Shown here piece by piece: positions 24,069 through 35,627 of a stretch of 64,000 nt of DNA. The stretch's first letter is position 1; every line of letters starts with the position of its first letter. Made by a program: the position numbers and the translations under genes. Origin of the DNA: Euonymus europaeus (taxonomy: Eukaryota > Streptophyta > Magnoliopsida > Celastrales > Celastraceae); the NCBI GenBank assembly GCA_963580455.1, contig OY756961.1:21185001-21249000 (forward strand), in the 5' to 3' direction. The notes beneath the pieces are model-generated. The model was not told the DNA's origin and made no database searches. It was given only the letters and a program-made list of their open reading frames with translations.

Positions 24069-25204
24069 TATATGAAATCGACTTTGCTTTATTAATACCA
24101 CAACCCAATGTAGGCACGTGTACCTGCCCTTATTTAATATATTTGGTGGATTAATAGTTAAGTGTATCATCCACATTAATCAGATGCTTTAATATTTACA
24201 ACACTCTCCCTTAGATGATGACTTACACATAAAATATGTCTCGGAAAAACCTTACTAGGGAAAAAAAATCGTCAAATTTTTGTTGGCTTCTTAAGTAAAA
24301 ATCTAACCAATTAGAAAATATGGTTGAAGTATTTGAGATTATTTGCAGTGGTATTTCTCCTATTTTTAAATTTATTCAGCAGTGCCATTAAGGCATTTTG
24401 GAAGGTCGAAATAATTGAAGAAACAATTGGGTTGTTCTCTAAAATGGATGAGTTATTTCCTACTTCTAACTCAGTTATTTACTTATTTATAATGATATTA
24501 TTGATGGACAGTGTAAGAGTGAGAGATTAGACTAGGCATTTAAGTATAAAATCAAGATGGTGAATGACGGTGTAAAACCTTCTCTCAGAATATATGCAGT
24601 GTCCCTCTTAATGGTAGCATATAGGGTCCTTAATGGTTTGATAGAGTTAAGAGAAATTTGGTGAAGCCAATAAAATGTTGAAGGAAATGTCTTACACGGG
24701 GTCTTCGCTCAATGAGATCGTTTATAACACATTGATGGATACTGTTAGCAGGGTAATATTAGTGATGCCGTTGCACTTGATCAAGTAAGGGGTGATATTC
24801 TATCCAGGAGCATTCAGCTACTTTCAAGTCACTTATGCAGGGATTTTGTAAGAGTGATCAAGTGGAGCATGCTGAGCAACTTTTGGTGGAAATGCTTTTG
24901 GAAGGATTACCTATTAACCATGGTGCTTATTCTTCTATGATTCATTTGTCATGTGTGAAGTCTAGGTTTGATTCTGTACTACATTTAGTGAAGGAGATGT
25001 TAGGCAGAAATTCAATGCCCAATTAAAGGTTGCAAACCACAAGTGTTGGTGGACTTTGTAAGAGTGGAATGCATTCATAGGCGATTGGGATTTGGTTTAA
25101 GCATGCAGTTGGAGAAAGAGTTTGCAGCTAGTGCAGCAGCTTCAAATGCTCTAATTTGTATACTTGTTGAGGTTGGTAATGTTAAAGAAGCTGCTAGAAT
25201 ACTA

Positions 25205-25956
25205 GGCTCTGCTTGGGAGGCTGGTTTTGATTAGAATTGAGAGTTTTTTAAATGCACTGGTTATATCTACCCCTGCTTGAATGGTTTTTGGGCTCACTAG
25301 TTTTGATGGGTTTTAAAACCCCCCAAAACCAATCTAATGTAATTTTGACTGATTTAGAAAACACTCAATTTGGGGTGTTTTCACTGATTTTCAATGTTGA
25401 TAACTTCTTTATCCCAAATTGCATTGTTCTTGTTCTTCTGTAGGATTCTTTGGTTGAGACTATAAAATAGCATGAAAAATCTATAATTGCACAGGTCATT
25501 ATTGCTCTTTGATTTTTGTATTAAAATCTCACCATTCTTTGCTAATAGTGCACTGGAATAGAGGAGTGGATAGAGCAGGATGAGTTCATTTACCATTGAC
25601 TTATCAACTTAATAGACAAAGTCCAAATTTTTTTTTTAAGGAAAACTTGTGGAAGTAACGTAAAGAGAGAGCAGAAAAATCTACAATTATAGATTTGAAT
25701 AGCCCGTGAGGCATATCATAGTCACTCCATGCACAAAGAAATTTTTGGACTTTATTTTTATTTTATGGGCATAAATGTAATTTAATCTTATAAAATCTCT
25801 TCAGAACCGGTGCTTCAATGCTTTCCGAAGCATTGGAATATACTATTTTAAAAATCGCTACTAAAAACATCCAAAATTGCCACCCTTATAATTGGTCAAA
25901 ACATGTACTTTAAAAACACCTCATTTCTGTTACCCTCTATTTTGCCAAGCAGAGCC
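25205..25956. mobile_element. Harbinger-like MITE, 752 bp, in PPR copy C
   Basis: The termini are GGCTCTGCTTGG and its complement CCAAGCAGAGCC. TTA follows the right end. CTA precedes the left end where the empty site in copy B reads ACTTAAG, consistent with a TTA duplication that has lost one base. The interior is AT-rich and non-coding. Confidence 0.8.
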
Positions 25957-26061
25957 TTAAGGTGATGCTTGAGAAGGGTTTATCATTCAATGGAATCACA
26001 TATCCATGCTCATTTTCGGCTGTTGCAAAGAAAGAAAGTGGAGGAAACATCTAAAATTCGA

Positions 26062-27493
26062 CACTACAAGAAAAACGCTAATTACAGACAAGATTTACCG
26101 ACCGAATAATTCCGTCGGTAATTGTCAGCGGATTTTCGACAGATTGGCGATGGACGTGTTGTTAGGAATTTTGCGGACGATTTATCGACCAATTTTCGAT
26201 GAATATATTACCAACGGGTATTTTGGTCGGTATATTTTGGTGGCAGTTCTGCCGCGAACTTTACAGACGGATTGCCGACGAACTATCTGTCGATAATTAT
26301 CGACGACAATGAGTTTCGTTGGTAAAAAGTTCAATTATGATTTTTTTAATTTTTAAAATTTTTGAAAATATATGATTATTGCCAACGAAATATTTTCCGT
26401 CGGTAATATATATTTTTAATGTTTTTAATTATTTTAATTTTGCCGAAGAAAGAAATCCATCAGTAAAAATGTGAATTTTGATTTTTAATTTTTTAACTAT
26501 TTGAAAATATTTGATTTTTCCCGAAGGACTTTTATCTGTCGCTAATCTATATTTTTAATTGGTAAAATATATTTTTTAATTATTTTAATTTTGCTGACAG
26601 AATTATTCTGTCGGCAAATCAAATGAATACTTTTAATAAAAACCCTAACTTTTCTTCTCTGTTTCTTTCTCTACCAGTCGCGAATTCACCTCATTCCCCC
26701 CTTTCCGTTTTCTGTCTCTCCCACCTACGATAGCTTCCACCATCGTCGAGTGGAGATGGAGCAGCAGATGTGGAGGTAGCAGGCCTAGATGTAGATGAGA
26801 GCTCAGCTAGAGGCGCAGATGGGAGTGGAGATGCAGGAGCAGATTAGGGCAATACTCGGTCAAACTGGACATGATCTCCCTCCATTGCGACCAGAGGATC
26901 CTTCACGCGATTTGTAGATTATTTTTATGGAACAATTGTGTTTGTATATTGTATTATATATTAATTTTGATAAATTTGAATATTTAGACTTATTGAGAAT
27001 TTTTACGAATATATTGTGTTTTTTATGCAATTTACAAGGTTTTTTTTTTAAAATTACCGACGGATTACCACGACATATTTAATTTTAATTTTCCAAATAA
27101 TTAATTTCCAACGGATTACCGATGGAAAAAATTTAATTTTAATTTTCGTTTAATTAATTGCCGACGGTAAATATTTAATTTTAATTTTCATTTTAATTAA
27201 TTGCCGATGGATTACCGACGGAAAAATATTTAATTTTTATTTTTGATTTAATTCATTATTGGCGCAGACAAAGCTATTACCGACGAACATTGTCGTCGGT
27301 AATTATCGACAAATAAAAGCCGTCGGTAAATTGGTCGGTAATTTACCGACGAACATAAATTTCGTCTGTAATATGGTTACCGACCAGATTTTCACAGACA
27401 GATGAAAGGCAATCGGCAATCCGTCGATAAAATAATTACCGACGAAACATTCTTAATTATACTCCATCGGTAATTAGTGATTTTCTTGTAGTG
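26062..27493. mobile_element. Non-autonomous CACTA (En/Spm) element
   Basis: It starts CACTACAAGAAAAACGC and ends TTTTCTTGTAGTG, the classic CACTA terminal inverted repeat. Both subterminal regions are packed with CCGTCGGTAAT/ATTACCGACGG words, the likely transposase-binding sites. The flanks show an imperfect short duplication (CGA/GGA). The middle (about 26640-26920) is a relict with methionine/glutamine-rich text like the tail of plant CACTA transposases, broken by stops. The rest of the transposase is missing, so the element would have to be mobilised in trans. Confidence 0.9.
26745..26920 (+). pseudogene. Relict C-terminal tail of a CACTA transposase
   Basis: The translation is rich in QM/EQ/AQ repeats and ends PPLRPEDPSRDL followed by a stop. 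This resembles the coiled, proline-ended tail of plant transposase_24-type proteins. It contains internal stops. The call rests on composition and position inside the CACTA element. Confidence 0.45.
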
Positions 27494-27599
27494 GGAGATT
27501 AGACGACTAAGCGAGGAATTGAACCGGAAATTTACTTACAATTTACTAATTCATGGGTTGTGTAACATTGGTATGATGGCCGAGTGCGAAAGACCGGTC

Positions 27600-28380
27600 A
27601 CATGAATTCAAACCAGCTGGTGGATATCTTTACAACATCCTCTTTTTTTGTTCCTTCCCTTTTGGAGTGATGTTTAAAATTTTAAAGGTCCCTTTGGTCT
27701 AGTTGCTTAGTTAGTTATTTTGAATTTCGAAATATGTTAGAGCAATTTCGAGACTGAGTTGTGAATCAAATTCGGATATAAGGTTTGAGAGGGAGAGACT
27801 CCCTTGTAAACCGTCATGATCAATCAATAAAGTTGATATTTTGCCATTTGTGTGCGTGTTTGATTCTTTCCACTTCTAGTGAAAGTATTTCTTCATGCAA
27901 CATACACCCTAGCAAAAATGGCAATAATTGAGTGGAACTTCTTCTAGTTCAAGTAAAGGTAGCAAGCAATTCAAGTAATTTTATGCATAGTAGAGAGAGG
28001 AGGGGTCTAAAGTTGGTTGCTTTTGAAATTTATACTTCATTGAGAGTTGGAGCTATTCAATGACCCTAGAACACAATGTGATAAATTTTGAACTATGCAT
28101 AAGTAATTATTTGTGTATAACTATGGCGTTTAAGATATGCTTACGTCTTCTTGTTAAATGTTTCAGCGCTTGAATCTACTCTCTAAATGTTTGCTAAATA
28201 TTATTATCAATTCCATTTTCATTATTGGGACTCTGTATTAGATATTAGAGGTGACTATAATTTCACATCATGTATGGAGGGAGAGTTGATGAATAATTAG
28301 TGTGCTTGAAATGAAAAGATTGCAGAAAGACAGAAAACTTGTGAATTGCCTCAAAATTAAAGCTGTTAGAATTTTAGTTC
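27600..28380. other. Intergenic, nothing recognised
   Basis: AT-rich, without long open frames or repeat termini. It separates the transposon mosaic from the NB-ARC gene. Confidence 0.5.
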
Positions 28381-28383
28381 GGG

Positions 28384-28740
28384 TGAGTCCACGTTACATG
28401 GGCCTAAAATTGGGCTTACAAGGCAAGTGGATCTCAAAAAACCATGGTTCATGAGTTGGGTCCAAACTCATGCCTTAAAAGCCCTTCACTCCCTTATTTT
28501 TTTATGTGAATTTTTTTGTGTACGTGACCTCAAACTTCTTTTTTCATCAAATGGGCCTTCTCGTTGGGCCCACCCAAAAATCACTTTGATATCAGAATCA
28601 GAATTTTGGATTTGGGGTGCGTCCATGTTACATGGGCTTATAATTGGGCTTACAAGGCAAGTGAACGGGTGACCCATTATTTTTCAAAAGTCATGACTCA
28701 TGAGTTATGTCCGAACTCATGCCTTATCTCTCTCTTGTTT
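28384..28740. repeat. 234-bp imperfect tandem repeat upstream of the NB-ARC gene
   Basis: GTTACATGGG followed by ATTGGGCTTACAAGGCAAGTG occurs at 28393 and again at 28627. Each is followed by a CATGAGTT...CCAAACTCATGCCTTA-like stretch. The second copy is shortened. It lies about 330-680 bp upstream of the NB-ARC start codon. Confidence 0.85.
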
Positions 28741-29062
28741 TTTTGATGTAGTACTTTTGTTTGCGTCGTCGAACAATAGCAATGTATTCACAGAGTGTGA
28801 AGGAAGTAATTTTTGATCAGCCAAAATGGTTTCTGTTCCGGATAAAGTCAAGTAGATACCCACCAAAAAGCAGAAAAGCATAATTTATTGAACAGAACAA
28901 GTAAAGCAGGCCAACTTGAGGAGACAAAGCGTAAAATGTTTTTGATTCTGAGGTCTGCCATGCTTGCTGTTTTTATAGATGTTAAAATAATGAGTAAATG
29001 TATTTCATTCATTCAGACTTTTCTAACTCCTGTTGTTGTCTTGCAATCTGCAGAAGTTGGAA

Positions 29063-30244
29063 ATGGTAGACATTTTGATCTCCCTTGCATCCCAGATAGT
29101 AGAGTGTCTGTTTGATCCGATTATAGCACGACTCGATTACATCACAAGCTACAACGAGAATGTGAAGAAATTGAGGAAGGAAACTGAAAAGCTGAGGGTT
29201 ATGAAAGAAAATGTGGAGGACTTGGTCCTGGCAGCTCAAAGAAGCGGGGAAGACATAACACCAAGTGTTGTTCAATGGCTATCGAGTGTCAGCAAGATCA
29301 TTAAAGACGTACAGAAGATGGAGGATGAAACTAAATTGAAGGATAAATGCCTTTTTGGTTGGTGTCCTAATTGCATTCATCGCTATAATTTTAGCAGAAG
29401 ATCTGCAAAGAAGTTGTCTCACATTACTTGGCTTGAAAAAGAGGAGGGCAACTTCAAGAGAGTATCTCATTTACCTCCTCCTGAAGAGTTCGAGCACTGT
29501 CATGGAGATGCTATGCTTTTCGAATCAAGAAAGCCGGTTGTGGCTGAGATTATGGTTGCATTAAAGGACGAAAGCATTGATGTTGTTGTGTTAAGTGGCA
29601 TAGAAGGCATTGGCAAGACAACATTAGCTAAAGAGGCAGCTAAGAAAGCAAAGGAAATGCAACTTTTCAATCATGTTGTAATGGCACTGGTTTCCAAGAA
29701 TGTCAACCTGAGGGAGATTCAAGATCAGATTGCAGACATGTTAGGATTGAAATTTAACGAAGGGAGCGACTATGGACGAGCGCGAAGGCTTTATTCGAGA
29801 ATAAAGAGTGAAAACAAGATCCTCATTATCTTGGATGATGTTCACAAACGGCTTGAATTAGAGTCTGTTGGAATTCCATACGGAGACGATTTCGATGATG
29901 GAAAAGTTTGCAAGATTTTGGTGACCACACCAAATGAACACATATCTGATACATTTGGAAGACATTCCAAGAAAATCCCAGTTGGAGTCTTGTCAGAGGA
30001 AGAATCTGGGTCGTTGATTAGAAGTGTTACAGGTGATAGGGTTGAGTCTCCAGCCATTAAAGGTGTAGCAAAGGAGATTGTTGGGGAATGCAGAGGCTTG
30101 CCTTTGATGCTTGTAACAATTGGGAAGAGACTGAGAGATAAGGACCCGGAGGAATGGAGAGATTTGTTGCTGCAACTGAGGACGTTTAGAGCTGAAAACA
30201 AAGATGAAAGTAGTCTGCATAGATTCCTAAAAGAGCTTGATTAG
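29063..30244 (+). CDS. Truncated CC-NB-ARC resistance-type protein, no LRR
   Basis: 393 residues from ATG 29063. That start directly follows a plausible intron acceptor (TCTGCAG, ending near 29053) and gives the family-typical N-terminus. Residues 1-130 are a coiled-coil region with the GWCPNC segment seen in RPS2/RPS5-type CNLs. The NB-ARC begins with P-loop GIEGIGKTT (179-187), followed by kinase-2 ILIILDDV (253-260), an RNBS-B-like KILVTTP (284-290) and GLPLMLVTIG (345-354). The frame stops at residue 393, just after the GLPL block. RNBS-D, the MHD switch and the whole leucine-rich repeat domain are absent, whereas family members usually have 850-1000 residues or more. No LRR text follows before the Stowaway element at 30819. 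CNLs bind ATP/ADP and trigger immunity. This short form could be a truncated 'CN' helper or decoy, or simply a pseudogene. All nucleotide-binding motifs are intact. Confidence 0.85.
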   Translation: MVDILISLASQIVECLFDPIIARLDYITSYNENVKKLRKETEKLRVMKENVEDLVLAAQRSGEDITPSVVQWLSSVSKIIKDVQKMEDETKLKDKCLFGWCPNCIHRYNFSRRSAKKLSHITWLEKEEGNFKRVSHLPPPEEFEHCHGDAMLFESRKPVVAEIMVALKDESIDVVVLSGIEGIGKTTLAKEAAKKAKEMQLFNHVVMALVSKNVNLREIQDQIADMLGLKFNEGSDYGRARRLYSRIKSENKILIILDDVHKRLELESVGIPYGDDFDDGKVCKILVTTPNEHISDTFGRHSKKIPVGVLSEEESGSLIRSVTGDRVESPAIKGVAKEIVGECRGLPLMLVTIGKRLRDKDPEEWRDLLLQLRTFRAENKDESSLHRFLKELD

Positions 30245-30818
30245 AATTGTTTATTCACTAATTCTTGTATTTTTTACTGCAGAAAAATGTCATTGATGAT
30301 AATAAATTGCCTGTTTTTTTTTTTCCTGTAAATGCTTTTCTGATTCACTTTAAGGCATCATCTCGCATACTTTTTCTTGTCTAAAATTTTGATGCAAGCT
30401 CATGAATGGGTTCTTGGGGAAGTTATCTAATAACTTGAAAGGTTGTATATTATATAGAAGAGATTAGAATTGTTAATTTTCAATTAATCCTCAATTACAA
30501 GTAATCTTAACACCAATTCTAAATTAGTGTTGCAAGTTGTGTACACATTTAAGTTTGAATTATTTTTTTTAATAACCGAGAATGAACTCGAGTGCTCGCT
30601 CACAGAAGTTAAACGATACGGTAAATTGGACTAAAGTCTAGCGCGTGACCATAGAAAATAATGGGAGTCGAATTCAGGAAAGAACTCTCGTATCTATACA
30701 ATTTAGCCCCATAAAAATTCACCAAATAAATCATCACCTAATTGGTTGCACTTTTACACACAACGTTATCACTTAAACTAATAATTTTCAAGGAAATCCA
30801 CCTCATCGTTATTGACTA
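30245..30818. other. Intergenic downstream of the NB-ARC gene
   Basis: No LRR-like coding sequence and no other gene is visible. Several AATAAA-like signals follow the stop codon (for example near 30300). Confidence 0.6.
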
Positions 30819-31109
30819 CTCCCTTCGTTCCTAAATAAGTGTCGTTTTAGAAATTTATTTTTGTTTCAAAATATCTGTCGTTTTATAAATTCAAAGCATA
30901 ATTAATATTTTTTTCTTCTTCTAAATTTATCCTTATTCTTGTTTTTAACTAATAGCTTAATAAGTGTACATATTAATTAACTTTTTATCTTTTTAATAAA
31001 AGTATTTCAACCTAATACATTTATTTTTTGTTAATATTAAAATTATTTAATAATTATCTTAATATTTGTGTGAAAATTTTAAACAATACTTATTTAGAAA
31101 CGGAGGGGG
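30819..31109. mobile_element. Stowaway-like MITE, 291 bp
   Basis: The terminal inverted repeats are CTCCCTTCGTTCCTAAATAA on the left and the complement of CCCCCTCCGTTTCTAAATAA on the right. The dinucleotide TA flanks both ends (30817-30818 and 31110-31111). These are the hallmarks of Tc1/mariner-derived Stowaway MITEs. The element is non-coding and lies about 220 bp upstream of the purple acid phosphatase start, possibly within its promoter. Confidence 0.9.
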
Positions 31110-31332
31110 TATTATTTTGTAAAATAATGATTTTGTTGGCTTGTAGAGATTGGTCTTTGACCGTAGCAGATTGACAAATATGGGACATTCTTCATATCTT
31201 TAGATCATGAAAGCAATAAGGACACTTCTGTCATTTACGTAGAACTAGACATTCACACAATCTAGTCCTAGTGTACTAGTTTGTTCTCATTTGCACCAAA
31301 GAATCAAGAAAATCAGCTACCGACCAGAAAAG

Positions 31333-34300
31333 ATGCTTCGGAAATTGGTAGTATCAGCTGTTGTTCTTTTGTTAATTTCTGCAACTGCCACGCCTGCAGA
31401 GGAGTACATTAGGCCTCCACCTCGCAAAGCTCTGCACTTTCCATGGAGCCCAAGGTCCTCCTCTGAGCCCCGGCAGGTGGCTATTACAGCATCTCTTCAA
31501 TAACATCCCCTGGGTTTTATTTTTTTAGTACCAAATAGCATGAAACTAAAATAATGTGATCTGATCTGGGTTTTGATTGCTTTTGAATTTGGGTTTTGTT
31601 GTTTTTGGTAGAAGATAGTGTCCCAGAAATTTCTGTGGATTTTTTCATTTTAATTTGAATTGTTAAGATCTATACGTCTCAAATGGATCATTAGTGTTAG
31701 TTCTGAGGTGAATTTAATCAGATCCATGTGTTCGAATGGACTGTGATTGCTGATTTTGTTCGTCTTACAGCAATTAATTATTGCTCATCTTTATATTTAT
31801 GTTTGCGTGCATGCTTTTGGAAACTAATGAAGATTTTGCAAAGTTGATTACTTTAATGGTGAATCTATTGATCTCGAGGGTTGATGCTTTACATTAAAAG
31901 TTTCGAAACTAAATTCTTCCGAAAAGCTTTTGGGAAATATCTGCGTAGGCTATTAATAATCTTGTGGTCATTACAAAAAATAGTTTGTTGTACTAGTACA
32001 AAATATATTTGTGTTTCCCAGTTTTTTTTTTCTTTATTTTTTCTTCCTCCTAATGAGTGTATATATGCAGCTCTTTAGGCATGTAGTCTTGTGGGTTATG
32101 TGTGATATTAGAACAATCATGATTAGGTTTTTATTTAGAACCTATCCTCTTCTTCTACAGTTCAAAAAATTATTGTTGGCTACGTATCATTTCTTGCTCC
32201 TGTGAAATGATAATAGAATCCAATAATTTTCTGGATTGTTTTTAACTGCTAAAACACTGCTTAATCAGTTATTAAAGTGTTTAGACCAAAAATGTCAATC
32301 ACGCTTCTCTTGGTTTGATAAGCAGCTGGCTGCGCATACAAATGGATTTTATCTTCTCTCGATTTACTTAGATTTTTGGTGCAATTCCAAATTAAAGGGT
32401 CACTTTTCTATGTATTAATTATTGTTATTGTGACCGTAGTGTCAAGAGAGGAATTTTACAGTAGTTCTAAAACATGATTCAGAAAAAATAACAGCATTAA
32501 CCCAGGAAGGATGGTCATTGGGGCATTCCATGGAGGAATTTTAGACCATCTTTTACAAATTTCGCTGATTGAAGGAGGTATTGTCATCTGAAATATGGAT
32601 GAATCATGGTCCAACTTGTCACTTTCATTAAAGCCGATTAAGATATTTTTGTCTTTAATAATATATTAATATGTCGTTGTTTTCCTTCTGTACCTGTCTT
32701 GTTACAAAATTTTAGTTCTATAATTCTATTTCCTTAAGTTGATTTATAGAATATGATTTGAACTATCTCACTGTACAAATTCCTGCTGTAGGTTCACATC
32801 TCTCTGGCTGGAGAGAAGCACATTAGAGTAACGTGGATAACTAACGATGAATCTGCTCCATCAACTGTCGAATATGGAACTTCACCAAGGAGATACAGTT
32901 TTGTAGCTGGAGGAGAAAGCACTTCCTACAGTTATTTTTTATATGAATCAGGAAAGATACACCACGTTGTTCTTGGGCCTCTGGAACCAAACACAGTTTA
33001 CTTCTATCGTTGTGGAGGGAAAGGTCCTGAATTCCAGCTCAAAACCCCTCCAGCTCAGTTCCCAATCACTTTTGCTGTGGCAGGGGATTTGGGTCAATCT
33101 GGTTGGACCAAATCGACGCTGGACCACATAAACCAATGTAAATATGATTTGAATTTAATTCCTGGGGACCTTTCATATGCCGATTACATGCAGCACAAAT
33201 GGGATACATTTGGTGAGCTGGTGCAGCCACTTGCAAGTGCAAGGCCATGGATGGTAACAGAAGGAAACCATGAAGAGGAGAGTATACCATTATTAAAACA
33301 AGCGTTTGCATCATATAACGCTAGATGGAAGATGCCATTTAAGGAGAGTGGATCGAATTCAAATCTTTATTATTCTTTTGAGGTTGCAGGGGCTCATATT
33401 ATCATGCTTGGTTCATATGCAGACTATGATGAGTACTCAGAACAATATAGCTGGCTCATGGTCAGTTATGCTCCTCTCTCTTTTCATAAGGATTTCATGT
33501 TTGAAAGTGCTTAATTGATTATCTAATATGAATTAATTAAGAGAAGTAATGTGCGTGTAAAACTAGGGCAGAATAACTCTTCAACATTTGTATAAACTTT
33601 CATCAGCCTCACTTAAGAAATTGTGATTTTTATGTCTCTTAAAAAATCCCAACTGTCTGGAAACACAGGCAACTGAAGATTGGTGGAAACTTACCTTGAT
33701 TTCTTAGAGACATGGAAGGTCATCATTATGACGCGGAATTTCTTGAGCACAATCATAAAATGGAAACCATTTTTTCTTTCTTGGTAGGAAGCTCTGGAGT
33801 TTTTAGCTACATTGTTAATGTGGAGCATAATATCTCCCAATCCAATTATGAGCCCCCTGGGCTCTAGCTCATAATATAGATTCGTTTTGAGAAATTCGTT
33901 TATATTTGCACTTTAATACTATAGTTGAGTTGTCATTAGATCTTCAGGGTCTCTTATTCATTGCGTATCGGGTCTATTGACCCAGAATGCTTCCTTTGTA
34001 GTAATAGTTGCTTCAAGTTGCCGTGTGATACATGGGACAACCTGTGAACCATTTTGCACCCGAGTGATTGATGTGATGTTTGTATGGAATTTTGTTTCGA
34101 CTGCAATGTTAATGTGGATTTTGAACTTGTTCTTTAATATGTGCATTCAAAAACTAAGCTAAAGTTTTTTGCATGGTTTTTGTACCATTGTCCACTATAT
34201 TGCTGCATCTTAATGATGTTATGTACATCCATGTTGAGTCATTTTGATTTACCAACCTTTTTTGAGTTGTGCAGACGAGACGCTTACCATGAAGGAAATC

Positions 34301-35627
34301 TATATATGATATTATAATCATCATTTGCTTAATGTTCACAAATGAGCATGTAACCCAGTGAGACTTGCAGAGTGCAACCTAAAAATCCCGTGTTCAACTC
34401 TTGGAAAAAGTCTCTCCACATATTATGTGAGGGTAAGGTTTGCATAAATCTTGTCTTTCCCCACCCACTCTGAGAGCTTTGTGCAAGGGAGCCATTTTTT
34501 TTTAAAAAAAAAAGTTAATGTAGCTCTAACCACGACATTAAAATAGGATTAAGGATGTGGATGAGATATGTTCAGGTTGTAATGTATTACAGTAGTTTGG
34601 TCGACCTGTAAACAGTGAATTCCTTTCTTTGATACATGGCTAGCTTCCCTCAACACACAGGGATTAGATGCTTAAATATTACTTTAGGCATGAGGTCAAT
34701 AGCTCCTCTTCCAAGCATAATGATTTATATTTTGCACAGATGCAGGTTCAAATGTCCCGTCTTTTCTTTGTTTCCTTTTCTTCCTTTACTCAAAGATTGA
34801 TATGGTATGGACTATGGATTCATATAATGGGAACTTTCTGTCATTCTTGGTCTACAGGGTGATCTTACAAAGGTGGACAGGAAGAAGACTCCTTGGCTAG
34901 TAGTTCTATTTCATGTGCCATGGTACAACAGTAACAAGGCTCATCGAGGGGAAGGGGACAGAATGATGGCAGCCATGGAGCCATTGCTACATGCTTCTAG
35001 TGTTGATATAGTGCTCACTGGCCATGTGCATGCTTATGAACGCTCGGTATGGTCTAGTGCTTTCTCTTTTTCCTATTTGATATTTATTTTTATTGCAATT
35101 GGCTTATATCAATGTGATGTTATGCTGGCAGAAACGCGTCTATAATGGAAAACCTGATCCTTGCGGTGCTGTCCACATAACCATAGGTGATGGAGGAAAC
35201 AGAGAAGGTCTAGCGCACAAGTAAGTTTTTACTACTAACTGCCTACATGCATATTAGGTGTAATGATTTTTTGGGGTTATCTCTATTCACGATGTTTGAT
35301 GGAACTTCTCACTCTTCAATTGGTGATAGCTTGTTTTTATCTGTTTTATTTAATGGTTGGAAGCATCAATTATATTTATATCATAATCTCTTGGGATTGA
35401 TTGACAGGTATGTTAACCCACAACCAGAGTGGTCAGCCTTCCGCGAAGCAAGTTTTGGCCATGGTGAGCTTACGATAGTGAATGCAAGTCATGCATTCTG
35501 GAGCTGGCACAGGAATGATGATGATGAACCCGTAAGATCTGATGACATCTGGATAACCTCTTTGATCAGTTCAGGATGTGGTGTTGAAAAGAGTCATGAA
35601 TTGAGGAAGATACTGATGGGACCTTAG
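31333..35627 (+). CDS. Purple acid phosphatase (metallophosphoesterase), five exons
   Basis: Exons 31333-31476, 32792-33460, 34858-35046, 35132-35220 and 35408-35627 join in frame, with GT-AG borders, into 436 residues, the usual size of the AtPAP18/20/22 group. A signal peptide (LVVSAVVLLLISATATPA) occupies residues 4-21, so the enzyme is probably secreted or vacuolar. An N-terminal fibronectin-like domain covers roughly 45-140. The phosphatase domain keeps all seven metal ligands: D147 (GDLG), D174 and Y177 (GDLSYAD), N207 (GNHE), H290 (FHVPWYN), and H327 and H329 (GHVHAYER). It would hydrolyse phosphate monoesters with an Fe(III)-metal(II) centre, typically for phosphate scavenging. Intron 1 (1.3 kb) and intron 2 (1.4 kb, holding a SINE) are long. 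The gene appears intact; the exact subgroup is uncertain. Confidence 0.93.
34336..34514 (+). mobile_element. SINE in purple acid phosphatase intron 2
   Basis: A tRNA-derived SINE layout: a box-A-like start (TGTAACCCAGTGAGACTTG), a box-B-like GTGTTCAACTC, then the GGTAAGGTTTGCATA...CCCCACCC body typical of plant Au-like SINEs, ending in a T-run/A-run. TTAATGT flanks it on both sides (34329-34335 and 34515-34521). It lies in the sense orientation of the host gene. Confidence 0.75.

Larger units (their letters stand above)
24300..27590 (+). pseudogene. PPR-repeat gene fragment, copy C, broken
   Basis: Pentatricopeptide-repeat pieces occur at about 24320-24800, 24835-25026 (containing VEHAEQLLVEML and HGAYSSMIH), 25043-25204, 25957-26060 and 27494-27580. 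Stops and frame changes separate them. A 752-bp MITE (25205-25956) and a CACTA element (26062-27493) interrupt it. Without these insertions the order matches the minus-strand copy at 9066-11250. It is a remnant of a P-type PPR gene that would have encoded an organellar RNA-binding protein. It cannot encode one now. Confidence 0.75.

Noticed and set aside
26006..26296. 96-residue open frame rich in Arg/Thr
   Set aside because: Runs through the subterminal CCGTCGGTAAT arrays of the CACTA element; not a gene.
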